From Streptomyces sp. CC208A (lineage in GTDB: Bacteria > Actinomycetota > Actinomycetes > Streptomycetales > Streptomycetaceae), in contig NZ_JASCXN010000050.1 in the NCBI RefSeq assembly GCF_030010625.1, forward strand, positions 1 to 36,525: DNA of 36,525 bases, read 5' to 3'. This document shows positions 29,577 through 36,525 of the stretch, in pieces (the stretch's first letter is position 1; every line of letters starts with the position of its first letter). The notes under the pieces are model-generated. The model saw only the letters and a list, made by a program, of their open reading frames with translations. It made no database searches and was not told the origin of the DNA. The translations under genes and the position numbers were made by a program.

Positions 29577-30352
29577 CCCCCCGCGGGGAGAGGATCGGTG
29601 CGCCCCGGCTGACCGGGCGCGTCGTCCGGAGGAGACCGGCCGACCGGTCCTGCCCGGCCCGGGACCCGGGCACACCGCCCGGGAGACCACCGCCCCCGAC
29701 CGACTCGGGCCACGGGTCACGGGGCGCCACAGGCCCCACTCCGCCCCTGGCACCCCGGCTTGACCCGCCCGATCCCGTCGGCGGACCTGGACCGATCCTC
29801 GACCCGGACCGGCCCCGGACCTGGACCGGTCCCCGGACCCCGACTGGCCCTCGGACGTGGACCGGTCCCCGGACTCGGACCGACCCGCGGACCCGGACCC
29901 GGACCGGCTCCCGGTCCCGGACCAGGCCGTGGACCTGGACAGGCCCGTGGACCCGGACCGGCTTTCGAGCTCGGACCGACCCGTGGACCCGGATCTGGAC
30001 CGGCTCCCGGACCCGGCGCAGCCCGTGGACCTGGACCGGCTCCCGGACCCGGGACCCCGGCTCACCCGGTCCCGGCACCGGCACCGGCCCCGGTGAACAC
30101 CCCGGCCGACCGCCGACCGGGCCCCGGGGCGCGTGCCCCAGACCCTGAGGCGCCACCACCAGGGCTCAGGCTCCGGGTCCCGGGCCCCCACCCTCCAGAA
30201 CCCCGACGGCCCCGCCCCCACCCCCGCAGCAACCACACCCACCCCCGGCCCGCACCCCGCCCGCTCGGCCCAGCGGCAACCACCCACCGTTCCGCCCCGG
30301 CCCAGCGCCCAGCGGCCCGCGCCCCGTACCGAACGACCACCCCGGAGGCCCC
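29577..30352. repeat. 776-bp intergenic region containing a GGACC-type degenerate repeat field
   Basis: From about 29782 to 30060 the sequence is built from GGACCN-like six-base units (GGACCTGGACCGG, GGACCCGGACCGG, and so on) with longer copies such as CCGTGGACCTGGAC and CGGCTCCCGGACCCGG recurring every 30-50 bp. Because the unit is a multiple of three, several frames stay open on both strands and encode only GP, DP/DR or RV repeats. None has a ribosome-binding site or a recognisable domain, so I treat it as non-coding. The flanks (29577-29780 and 30061-30340) are C-rich with no visible gene. The SIS gene's ribosome-binding site is at the right end. Confidence 0.75.
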
Positions 30353-31501
30353 ATGCTGGACGAGACCCTGCTCGACGCACCGGACGCCCTCGCCGTGGCC
30401 GACCGCCGCGGCCTGCTGCGCGGCGCCGCGGAGGCCGGCGCGCGGGTCAGGACCGCCGCCCGCCACGCCGCCGAAGCCGGCATCGCCGACCTCCGCCCCG
30501 AGGGCCGCCCCCGCGCCGTCCTCGTCGCGGGCCCCGGCACCGCCGCCGCCGGCGTCGCCGACCTGATCGGCGCCCTCGCCGGCGCCTCCGCCCCCGTCGT
30601 ACGGCTCGCGCCCACCGGCGTCGCCCCCGCCGCCGGCGCGCTCCGCTGGGCGCTGCCCGGCTGGGCCGGCTCCGTGGACCTGCTCCTGCTGCCCACCACC
30701 GACGGCTCCGAACCCGGCCTCGCCCTCCTCGCCGAGCAGGCGTACCGCCGCGGCATCACCGTCGTCGCCGTCGCCCCCAAGGGCTCCCCGCTCGCGGAGG
30801 CCGTCAGCGGCTCCCGCGGCCTCTTCGTCCCGCTGGCGATGGCCCCGCACGAGGAGCCCGACGAGTACGGTGAGAACCTCGCCGCCAGCCCCGGCGCTCT
30901 CTGGGCCCTCTTCACCCCGCTGCTCGCCCTCCTCGACCGCGTCGGCCTCCTCGAAGCCCCGCCCGAGGCCCTCGAACGGGTCGCCGACCGGCTCGACCGC
31001 ACCGCCGAACGCTGCGGCCCCGCCATCGCCACGTACTCCAACCCGGCCAAGACCCTCGCCGCCGAGGTCGCCGAGTCGCTGCCCCTGATCTGGACCGAGG
31101 GCGACGCCGCGGGCCCGGTCGGCCGCCGCTTCGCCGCCGTCCTCGCCGAACTCGCCGGCCTCCCCGCCCTCGCCGCCGACCTCCCCGAGGCGCTCCCCGC
31201 CCACGGCGTCCTCCTGACCGGCGCCTACGCCGCCGCGGCCGACCCCGACGACTTCTTCCGTGACCGCGTCGACGAACCCCAGGCCCTGCGCGCCCGCGTC
31301 GTCCTCCTCCGCGACCGCCCGGCCGACGGCCTCAGCGCAGCCCCCGCCGCCCGCGAACTCGCCCTCGGCCACGAGACCGCCGTCAGCGAACTCGAACCCG
31401 AGGAGGGCGACGCCCTGGAGACCCTCGCGGAGCTCCTCGCCGTCACCGACTTCGCCGCCGTCTACCTCTCCCTGGTCACCTCGGGCCACATGGCCCCCTG
31501 A
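30353..31501 (+). CDS. SIS-domain phosphosugar isomerase-like protein
   Basis: A 382-residue cytoplasmic protein with two sugar-isomerase (SIS) lobes, resembling the bifunctional phosphoglucose/phosphomannose isomerase family. Recognisable parts are RAVLVAGPGTAAAGVADLIGAL (nucleotide/sugar-phosphate lobe, about 51-72), LLLLPTTDGSEPGLALLAEQAYRRGITVVAVAP and the second lobe ATYSNPAKTLAAEVAESLPLIWTEG (about 225-250). The usual Ser/Thr phosphate-binding residues of the first lobe (normally GxGxS) are replaced by GPGTAAAG, so catalysis is uncertain. ATG 30353 has CGGAGG about 6 nt upstream. It stands between the Trm112-like gene and manA, consistent with mannose metabolism; whether it is an isomerase or a binding or regulatory protein is open. 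Confidence 0.83.
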   Translation: MLDETLLDAPDALAVADRRGLLRGAAEAGARVRTAARHAAEAGIADLRPEGRPRAVLVAGPGTAAAGVADLIGALAGASAPVVRLAPTGVAPAAGALRWALPGWAGSVDLLLLPTTDGSEPGLALLAEQAYRRGITVVAVAPKGSPLAEAVSGSRGLFVPLAMAPHEEPDEYGENLAASPGALWALFTPLLALLDRVGLLEAPPEALERVADRLDRTAERCGPAIATYSNPAKTLAAEVAESLPLIWTEGDAAGPVGRRFAAVLAELAGLPALAADLPEALPAHGVLLTGAYAAAADPDDFFRDRVDEPQALRARVVLLRDRPADGLSAAPAARELALGHETAVSELEPEEGDALETLAELLAVTDFAAVYLSLVTSGHMAP

Positions 31502-31626
31502 CCCACCGGCGTACGACACCGGCGTACGGCCCCCGGCCACCCACCCGTCACCCGCGCGTCATCCGCCCCCTGTCACCTGTCGTCTGGCACCGTCACCATC
31601 ACCGCCCCGAGGAGCTGGAAGGCACC

Positions 31627-32778
31627 ATGGACCGCCTCGTCAACACCGTCCGTCCCTACGCCTGGGGATCCACGACGGCCATCCCGGAACTGCTCGGCAC
31701 CGCCCCCACCGGCGAGCCGCAGGCCGAGATGTGGATGGGCGCCCACCCCGGTGCCCCCTCGCTCACCCCCCGCGGGCCGCTGAACGAGCTGATCGAGGCC
31801 GACCCCGTACGCGAACTGGGCCCGGCCGCCGTCGAGAAGTTCGGCCCCCGCCTCCCCTTCCTCCTCAAGCTGCTCGCCGCCGGAGCCCCGCTCTCCCTCC
31901 AGGTCCACCCCGACCGGGAGCAGGCCCGCGCCGGGTACGCCGCCGAGGAGGCCGCCGGCATCCCGGTCGACGCCCCCCACCGCACGTACAAGGACGACAA
32001 CCACAAGCCCGAACTGATCTGCGCCCTCACCCCCTTCGAGGGATTCTGCGGCTTCCGCCCCCCCGCCGAGGCCGCCGACACCCTCGCCGCCCTCGGCGTC
32101 GACTCCCTCAAGCCGTACGCGGACCTCCTCCTCGCGCACCCGGAGGAAGCCGCCCTCCGCGAGGTCCTCACGGCCCTGCTCACCGCCGACCCGGACGAGA
32201 TGGCCCACACCGTCGCCGAGGCCGCCGCGGCCGCCGACCGGCTCGGCGGCGCCCACGCCCCGTACGCGCTCCTCGCCCACCACTTCCCCGGCGACCCCGG
32301 CGTCATCGCCGCGATGCTCCTGCACCACGTCAGGCTCCAGCCCGGCGAGGCCCTCTACCTGGGCGCCGGCGTCCCGCACGCCTACGTCTCCGGCCTCGGC
32401 GTCGAGATCATGGCCAACAGCGACAACGTGCTCCGCTGCGGCCTCACCCCCAAGCACGTCGACGTCCCCGAACTCCTCCGGATCGTCCGCTTCGAGCCGG
32501 GCGACCCCGGCGTGCTGCGCCCCGAGGCGTCCCCGTCGGGCGAGGAGGTCTACGAGACCCCCATCGACGAGTTCCGGCTCTCCCGTCTCGTACGCGCCGA
32601 GGGCGCCGCCCCCACCGACCTCACCGCCGCCACCCCGCAGATCCTGCTCGCCACCGCCGGACACCCGAAAGCGGGCGAAACCCCCCTCGCCCCGGGCGAA
32701 TCCGTCTTCGTGCCCGCCGGCGAGCGCGTCGAACTCTCCGGAGCGGGCACCGTCTTCCGCGCCACCGTCGTCGTCTGA
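31627..32778 (+). CDS. manA: Mannose-6-phosphate isomerase, class I
   Basis: A 383-residue zinc enzyme that interconverts fructose-6-P and mannose-6-P. Zinc ligands are visible as Gln92 and His94 (SLQVHPDREQA), Glu129 (DDNHKPELICAL) and His251 (GAGVPHAYVSGLGVEIMANSDNVLR); catalytic Arg270 is in the last motif. The N-terminal YAWGSTTAIPELLG and the C-terminal cupin strand (FVPAGERVELSGAGTVFRATVV) show it is complete. ATG 31627 has a GAGGAGCTGGAAGG region just upstream. A 125-bp gap separates it from the SIS gene, with no strong terminator between, so they may be one unit. It supplies mannose-6-P to ManB. Confidence 0.96.
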   Translation: MDRLVNTVRPYAWGSTTAIPELLGTAPTGEPQAEMWMGAHPGAPSLTPRGPLNELIEADPVRELGPAAVEKFGPRLPFLLKLLAAGAPLSLQVHPDREQARAGYAAEEAAGIPVDAPHRTYKDDNHKPELICALTPFEGFCGFRPPAEAADTLAALGVDSLKPYADLLLAHPEEAALREVLTALLTADPDEMAHTVAEAAAAADRLGGAHAPYALLAHHFPGDPGVIAAMLLHHVRLQPGEALYLGAGVPHAYVSGLGVEIMANSDNVLRCGLTPKHVDVPELLRIVRFEPGDPGVLRPEASPSGEEVYETPIDEFRLSRLVRAEGAAPTDLTAATPQILLATAGHPKAGETPLAPGESVFVPAGERVELSGAGTVFRATVVV

Positions 32779-32868
32779 CGTGCCGCCTGATGCGCCGTCT
32801 GGTGCAAGAATGACCGGCCGTACCGCGGCCGTCGGGCCGGGAACATCGACGAAGGGAACAGCAGACCC

Positions 32869-33834
32869 ATGAGCGCGTCAGGCGGAACCAAGGCGATCGT
32901 GGCGGCCCTCGCCGCCAACCTCGCGATCGCCGTAGCCAAGTTCGTGGCGTTCCTCTTCAGCGGCTCGTCCTCGATGCTCGCCGAGAGCGTCCACTCCGTC
33001 GCCGACTCCGGCAACCAGGGCCTGCTCCTCCTCGGCGGCAAGAAGGCCCAGCGCGAGGCCACCCCCCAGCACCCCTTCGGCTACGGCCGCGAGCGCTACA
33101 TCTACTCCTTCCTCGTCTCCATCGTGCTCTTCTCGGTCGGCGGCATGTTCGCGCTCTACGAGGGCTACCTGAAGATCAAGGACCCGCACGAGATCGAGGC
33201 CTGGTACTGGCCGGTCGGCGTCCTCGTCTTCGCGATCATCGCCGAGTCCTTCTCCTTCCGCACCGCCATCAAGGAGTCGAACGCGCTCCGCGGCAAGAAG
33301 TCCTGGAAGGAGTTCGTCCGCCACGCCAAGGCCCCCGAGCTCCCGGTCGTCCTCCTGGAGGACCTCGGCGCCCTCGTCGGCCTCGTCCTCGCCCTCGGCG
33401 GCGTAGGCCTCGCCCTCCTCACCGGCGACGGCGTCTGGGACGGCATCGGCACCCTCTGCATCGGCGCCCTGCTCATCCTCATCGCGCTCGTCCTCGCCGC
33501 CGAGACCAAGTCGCTCCTCCTCGGCGAGGCCGCCGGCGTCGACGAGGTGAGGAAGATCGAGGAAGCGGTCGTCGACGGCGACACCGTCACCCGCCTCATC
33601 CACATGCGCACCCTCCACCTCGGCCCGGAGGAACTGCTCGTCGCCGCCAAGGTCGCGGTACGCCACGACGACACCGCCGCCCAGGTCGCGGCCGCGATCG
33701 ACGCCGCCGAGCAGCGCATCCGCACCGCCGTGCCGATCGCCCGGGTGATCTACCTGGAGCCGGACGTCTACAGCGATGCCGCCGCCGCGGCCGGCCCGGA
33801 CCCGGCCGCCACCCCCGGCGGCCCCGGCCACTGA
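32869..33834 (+). CDS. Cation diffusion facilitator (CDF) transporter
   Basis: A 321-residue inner-membrane exporter for divalent metals (Zn, Fe, Mn or Co) driven by proton exchange. The N-terminal helix carries the CDF signature SSSMLAESVHSVADSGNQGLL (about 31-51), followed by HPFGYGRERYIYSFLVSIVLFSVGGMFALYEG. HSVAD holds the expected metal-site His and Asp, and the fifth-helix motif reads LLEDLGALVGL. About six membrane helices end near 215 and a cytoplasmic ferredoxin-like domain follows (RKIEEAVVDGDTVTRLIHMRTLHLGPEELLVAAKVAV). ATG 32869 has GAAGGGA about 14 nt upstream. It lies 90 bp after manA, on the same strand. A perfect hairpin terminator follows. The metal cannot be decided from sequence. 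Confidence 0.93.
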   Translation: MSASGGTKAIVAALAANLAIAVAKFVAFLFSGSSSMLAESVHSVADSGNQGLLLLGGKKAQREATPQHPFGYGRERYIYSFLVSIVLFSVGGMFALYEGYLKIKDPHEIEAWYWPVGVLVFAIIAESFSFRTAIKESNALRGKKSWKEFVRHAKAPELPVVLLEDLGALVGLVLALGGVGLALLTGDGVWDGIGTLCIGALLILIALVLAAETKSLLLGEAAGVDEVRKIEEAVVDGDTVTRLIHMRTLHLGPEELLVAAKVAVRHDDTAAQVAAAIDAAEQRIRTAVPIARVIYLEPDVYSDAAAAAGPDPAATPGGPGH

Positions 33835-33864
33835 GCCCCCGCACCACCCGCCGAACACCTTGTC

Positions 33865-33902
33865 GAGGCCCCCGGAGCGCACCACGCCGCCCCGGGGGCC
33901 TC
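33865..33902 (+). terminator. Terminator after the CDF transporter gene
   Basis: GAGGCCCCCGG (33865-33875) pairs perfectly with CCGGGGGCCTC (33892-33902) around a 16-nt loop. Confidence 0.85.
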
Positions 33903-33937
33903 ACCCGTGCGGCCTGCGGGCGGTGGGCCGATCGGTG

Positions 33938-33943
33938 TAGATT
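33938..33943 (+). promoter_or_regulatory. Candidate -10 of sahH
   Basis: TAGATT follows GTG in a GTAGATTCG context, identical to the -10 of the stronger promoter at 36409. No clear -35 is seen. It predicts a start near 33950 and a leader of about 190 nt. Confidence 0.45.
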
Positions 33944-33949
33944 CGTGAC

Positions 33950-34137
33950 CAGCCAGACGTCGCTGCTGATGGCGGTCGGGCGGGTCCCCTCGGGGAACCG
34001 GCCGAGGGAGAGAGGGCCTCCGACGACTGCACCGCGAACCACCCGGGCATTCGTGTGCCCGTAGGTGCCTCGACCGCGGTGTCAGGCGCCTCCACCGACC
34101 CTCGCACTCGATACATCCACGAGGAGCAGCAACAGTC
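33950..34137 (+). promoter_or_regulatory. Structured leader of sahH, possible cis-acting RNA
   Basis: The leader contains CGGGCA-TTCGTG-TGCCCG (34044-34061), then AGGTGCCT (34063-34070) pairing with AGGCGCCT (34084-34091, one G-U), and an upstream imperfect GGTCCCC/GGGGAACC hairpin near 33978-33996. Two adjacent hairpins a few tens of bases before the start codon suggest regulation. The sequence does not match the S-adenosylhomocysteine riboswitch consensus as I know it. The AGGAGC ribosome-binding site lies at about 34122-34127. Confidence 0.4.
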
Positions 34138-35592
34138 ATGACGACTGCCGCACAGCAGGACTTCAAGGTCGCCGACCTGTCCCTGGCCACCTTCGGCCGC
34201 AAGGAGATCACCCTCGCCGAGCACGAGATGCCCGGTCTGATGGCGATCCGCCGCGAGTACGCGGAAGCCCAGCCGCTGGCGGGCGCCCGGATCACCGGCT
34301 CGCTGCACATGACGGTGCAGACCGCCGTCCTCATCGAGACCCTCGTCGCCCTGGGCGCCGAGGTCCGCTGGGCCTCCTGCAACATCTTCTCCACCCAGGA
34401 CCACGCCGCCGCGGCCATCGCCGTCGGCCCGAACGGCACCCCGGAGAACCCGCAGGGCGTCCCGGTCTTCGCCTGGAAGGGCGAGACCCTGGAGGAGTAC
34501 TGGTGGTGCACGGAGCAGGCCCTGACCTGGCCGAACACCCCCACCGGCGGCCCGAACATGATCCTCGACGACGGTGGTGACGCCACCCTCCTCGTCCACA
34601 AGGGCGTCGAGTTCGAGAAGGCCGGCTCCGCCCCGGACCCGTCCACCGCGGACAGCGAGGAGTACGGCCACATCCTCCGCCTGCTCAACCGCACCCTCGC
34701 CGAGAGCCCGCAGAAGTGGACCCAGCTGGCGTCCGACATCCGCGGGGTGACGGAGGAGACCACCACGGGTGTCCACCGTCTGTACGAGATGATGCAGGCC
34801 GGCACGCTGCTGTTCCCGGCGATCAATGTGAACGACGCGGTGACGAAGTCGAAGTTCGACAACAAGTACGGCTGCCGTCATTCGCTGATCGACGGCATCA
34901 ACCGGGCGACCGATGTCCTGATCGGCGGCAAGACGGCGGTGGTGTGCGGTTACGGCGACGTGGGCAAGGGCTGTGCGGAGTCGCTGCGGGGCCAGGGCGC
35001 GCGGGTGATCGTGACGGAGATCGACCCGATCTGCGCGTTGCAGGCGGCGATGGACGGCTACCAGGTGACCACCCTGGAAGACGTGGTGGAGACGGCCGAC
35101 ATCTTCATCACCACCACGGGCAACAAGGACATCATCATGGCGTCCGACATCGCCCGGATGAAGCACCAGGCGATCGTGGGCAACATCGGTCACTTCGACA
35201 ACGAGATCGACATGGCCGGTCTGGCGCGGATTCCGGGGATCGTGAAGGACGAGGTGAAGCCGCAGGTGCACACCTGGACCTTCCCGGACGGCAAGGTCGT
35301 CATCGTGCTGTCCGAGGGCCGGCTGCTGAACCTGGGCAACGCCACCGGGCATCCGTCGTTCGTGATGTCGAACTCGTTCGCGGACCAGACCCTGGCGCAG
35401 ATCGAGCTGTTCACGAAGCCGGAGCAGTACCCGACGGACGTGTACACGCTGCCGAAGCACCTGGACGAGAAGGTGGCCCGTCTCCACCTTGACGCGCTGG
35501 GTGTGAAGCTGACGACGCTGCGTCCGGAGCAGGCGGCGTACATCGGGGTGAAGGTCGAGGGTCCGTACAAGCCCGACCACTACCGCTACTGA
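34138..35592 (+). CDS. ahcY: Adenosylhomocysteinase (S-adenosyl-L-homocysteine hydrolase)
   Basis: A 484-residue NAD-dependent enzyme that splits S-adenosylhomocysteine into adenosine and homocysteine, relieving product inhibition of methyltransferases. Substrate-site segments GSLHMTVQTAVLIETL and SCNIFSTQDHAAAAIA, the NAD-binding GYGDVGKGCAESLRGQGARV (271-290), and the C-terminal KVEGPYKPDHYRY that reaches into the neighbouring subunit are all intact. The bacterial insertion (about 95-115 and 145-170) gives the expected length. ATG 34138 has AGGAGC about 10 nt upstream. Codon use changes inside the gene: up to about residue 203 it is C-ending like its neighbours, after that G- and T-ending codons (GTG, TCG, GGT, CTG, ACG) dominate. 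It is followed by a strong terminator. Confidence 0.97.
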   Translation: MTTAAQQDFKVADLSLATFGRKEITLAEHEMPGLMAIRREYAEAQPLAGARITGSLHMTVQTAVLIETLVALGAEVRWASCNIFSTQDHAAAAIAVGPNGTPENPQGVPVFAWKGETLEEYWWCTEQALTWPNTPTGGPNMILDDGGDATLLVHKGVEFEKAGSAPDPSTADSEEYGHILRLLNRTLAESPQKWTQLASDIRGVTEETTTGVHRLYEMMQAGTLLFPAINVNDAVTKSKFDNKYGCRHSLIDGINRATDVLIGGKTAVVCGYGDVGKGCAESLRGQGARVIVTEIDPICALQAAMDGYQVTTLEDVVETADIFITTTGNKDIIMASDIARMKHQAIVGNIGHFDNEIDMAGLARIPGIVKDEVKPQVHTWTFPDGKVVIVLSEGRLLNLGNATGHPSFVMSNSFADQTLAQIELFTKPEQYPTDVYTLPKHLDEKVARLHLDALGVKLTTLRPEQAAYIGVKVEGPYKPDHYRY

Positions 35593-35631
35593 GCCACCGC
35601 CCCCCGACGCCCGACGTCACAGGCGACCGAG

Positions 35632-35664
35632 CCAGGCCCCCAGCACCCCGGTGCGGGGGCCTGG
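35632..35664 (+). terminator. sahH terminator
   Basis: CCAGGCCCCC (35632-35641) and GCACC (35643-35647) pair with GGTGC (35650-35654) and GGGGGCCTGG (35655-35664), with one bulged A. It is a 15-bp hairpin 40 bp after the stop. Confidence 0.9.
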
Positions 35665-35708
35665 CCCCGTCTCACCCCTTCCCTCCCCGCCCCGCCACCC
35701 GAGGACCC

Positions 35709-36332
35709 ATGCCCCGCGGCCGCTACTCGCTCCACGACCCGCACGACCACACCCCGCTCGGCGAGGAGCATTTCCACTGCGCCCCCGGTCCCTCCGGCTG
35801 GCGGTACGTCTCCCAGACCACGACTCCCACGGGCGACCACCTCGGCTCCGTCGATCTGGCCATCGACGACCTGGGCCGCCCGATCCGTCTGGAACTCCAC
35901 TCGTCGAGCTGGCAGGTCCGCGGCGCCGCCCTCGACGGCGTCACCTGGGTCCGTACAGATCCCACCGGCACCCACGCCACCGAAGGCAACGTCCGCGCCC
36001 ACGCCTTCACCGGCACCTCCCCGGTCTTCCTGATCGCCCTCACCCGCCTCCTGCGCCTCACCCCGGGCGCCCCCGAGACCCGCGTCCGCCTCGTCGCCTT
36101 CACGGCCCCGGTCCTCGCCCCCCTCACCGTCGACCAGTCCTGGGCCCTCCTGAAAAGCGAAGCGCACCCCACTGACAACGGCCCCCTGGTCGTCGACGAG
36201 TACCAGGTCAGCACCCTCGACACAGGGGAACGGCACACCGTCCACATCGCCGGCGACGTCGTCCTCGCCGCCCCCGGCATCGAGCTGGAAGACCTCGACA
36301 CTCCGCCGTCGGCCTTCCCCACCACCGCCTGA
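35709..36332 (+). CDS. Conserved hypothetical protein
   Basis: A 207-residue protein starting at ATG 35709 with GAGGA just upstream. The N-terminus is His/Pro-rich (RYSLHDPHDHTPLGEEHFHC). The rest alternates short beta-strands (GWRYVSQTTT, SVDLAIDDLGRPIRLEL, TRVRLVAFTAPVLAPLTVDQSWALL and HTVHIAGDVVLAAPGIELEDLD), which suggests an all-beta fold like those of DUFs with a lipocalin-like or glycolipid-binding shape. There is no signal peptide or membrane segment. I do not recognise a family with certainty. It follows the sahH terminator, so it has its own promoter, and no catalytic motif is evident. Confidence 0.8.
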   Translation: MPRGRYSLHDPHDHTPLGEEHFHCAPGPSGWRYVSQTTTPTGDHLGSVDLAIDDLGRPIRLELHSSSWQVRGAALDGVTWVRTDPTGTHATEGNVRAHAFTGTSPVFLIALTRLLRLTPGAPETRVRLVAFTAPVLAPLTVDQSWALLKSEAHPTDNGPLVVDEYQVSTLDTGERHTVHIAGDVVLAAPGIELEDLDTPPSAFPTTA

Positions 36333-36385
36333 TGTGCGACGCACCCTGACGAGCTGCTAGTCTCCTCCGGTGCCCGCAAAAGCTG

Positions 36386-36414
36386 TTGACACGGCTGGCG
36401 CGGGGAGGTAGATT
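36386..36414 (+). promoter_or_regulatory. Near-consensus vegetative promoter reading out of the window
   Basis: TTGACA (36386-36391) and TAGATT (36409-36414) are separated by exactly 17 bp, the best match in the window. Its predicted start near 36421 begins a leader containing GGAGAT-GGAC-ATCTC. No coding start is visible before the end at 36525, so the gene it drives lies outside. The flanking 36333-36525 sequence holds no gene. Confidence 0.75.
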
Positions 36415-36525
36415 CAGGTGGTTGCCTGGAGATGGACATCTCGGCAGCAATCAACTAGAGTCTGACTCACTTCCGATTCTCACCTCGAATCACGAAAAGC
36501 CACCGATTAGGTAGCCGGAAATGAT

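Noticed and set aside
29857..30096. A short ORF of Asp-Pro and Asp-Arg repeats
   Set aside because: It arises from the six-base GGACC repeat; there is no ribosome-binding site and other frames are equally open.
33950..34137. A known SAH or SAM riboswitch before sahH
   Set aside because: AGGAGCAGCAAC resembles part of the SAH consensus but is the ribosome-binding region, and the partner GGCUCGG-type strand is missing. It was kept only as an unclassified structured leader.

Overview
The window is chromosomal DNA of a Streptomyces species. Base composition is very GC-rich with strong C/G preference at third codon positions. Nearly all neighbours of the WhiB developmental regulator are the ones expected in Streptomyces, and the 87-residue WhiB reads as the orthologue of S. 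coelicolor WhiB. The gene order (sahH, CDF transporter, manA, SIS protein, Trm112-like, manB, DUF3499, metallopeptidase, DUF5719, giant glycosyltransferase, whiB, cysteine dioxygenase, fbiA, fbiB, DNA glycosylase, sugar nucleotidyltransferase, PGRP amidase, TIGR03089, LCP genes) is core actinobacterial. From memory it parallels the M. tuberculosis Rv3248c-Rv3268 segment.

Layout. Positions 1-2.7 kb are a small accessory patch: the tail of an unknown ORF, a JmjC-type oxygenase, small unknown proteins and a short GntR regulator with tandem candidate operators, bounded by strong hairpin terminators. Positions 2.8-12.5 kb hold five LytR-CpsA-Psr (LCP) proteins, all on the minus strand, interrupted by a plus-strand acyl-CoA thioesterase and a family 2 glycosyltransferase. 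Positions 12.7-17.3 kb carry a TIGR03089 adenylate-forming-like protein, a secreted PGRP/amidase, a mannose-1-phosphate guanylyltransferase-like enzyme and an AlkA-type DNA glycosylase. Positions 17.3-20.1 kb are the F420 genes fbiB and fbiA (4-bp overlap) plus a cysteine dioxygenase. A 615-bp regulatory gap leads into whiB (20.8 kb). From 21.3 to 33.8 kb most genes run plus: a 1240-aa glycosyltransferase/membrane protein, its coupled DUF5719 partner, then DUF3499, manB, Trm112-like, SIS isomerase-like, manA and a CDF transporter. A minus-strand metallopeptidase-like gene lies between DUF5719 and DUF3499. Positions 34.1-36.3 kb carry adenosylhomocysteinase and an unknown protein, and the window ends on a near-consensus promoter reading out.

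How the genes fit together. ManA, ManB and the nucleotidyltransferase would convert fructose-6-P to mannose-6-P, mannose-1-P and GDP-mannose. The two glycosyltransferases could use activated sugars to build envelope glycans, and LCP proteins attach lipid-linked glycopolymers to peptidoglycan. The PGRP amidase acts on the wall. This is an envelope-glycan neighbourhood wrapped around a sporulation regulator and the F420 genes.

I did not find a clearly new multi-gene system. The observations most worth checking are: a cysteine pattern that separates the five LCP proteins; matching Tyr/Gln/Gly-rich cytoplasmic tails on one LCP protein and the giant glycosyltransferase; a structured leader upstream of sahH; a codon-use switch inside sahH; a perfect hexanucleotide repeat inside an LCP gene; a nested palindrome at 16.2 kb; a GGACC-type repeat field at 29.8-30.06 kb; and the GntR operator array.
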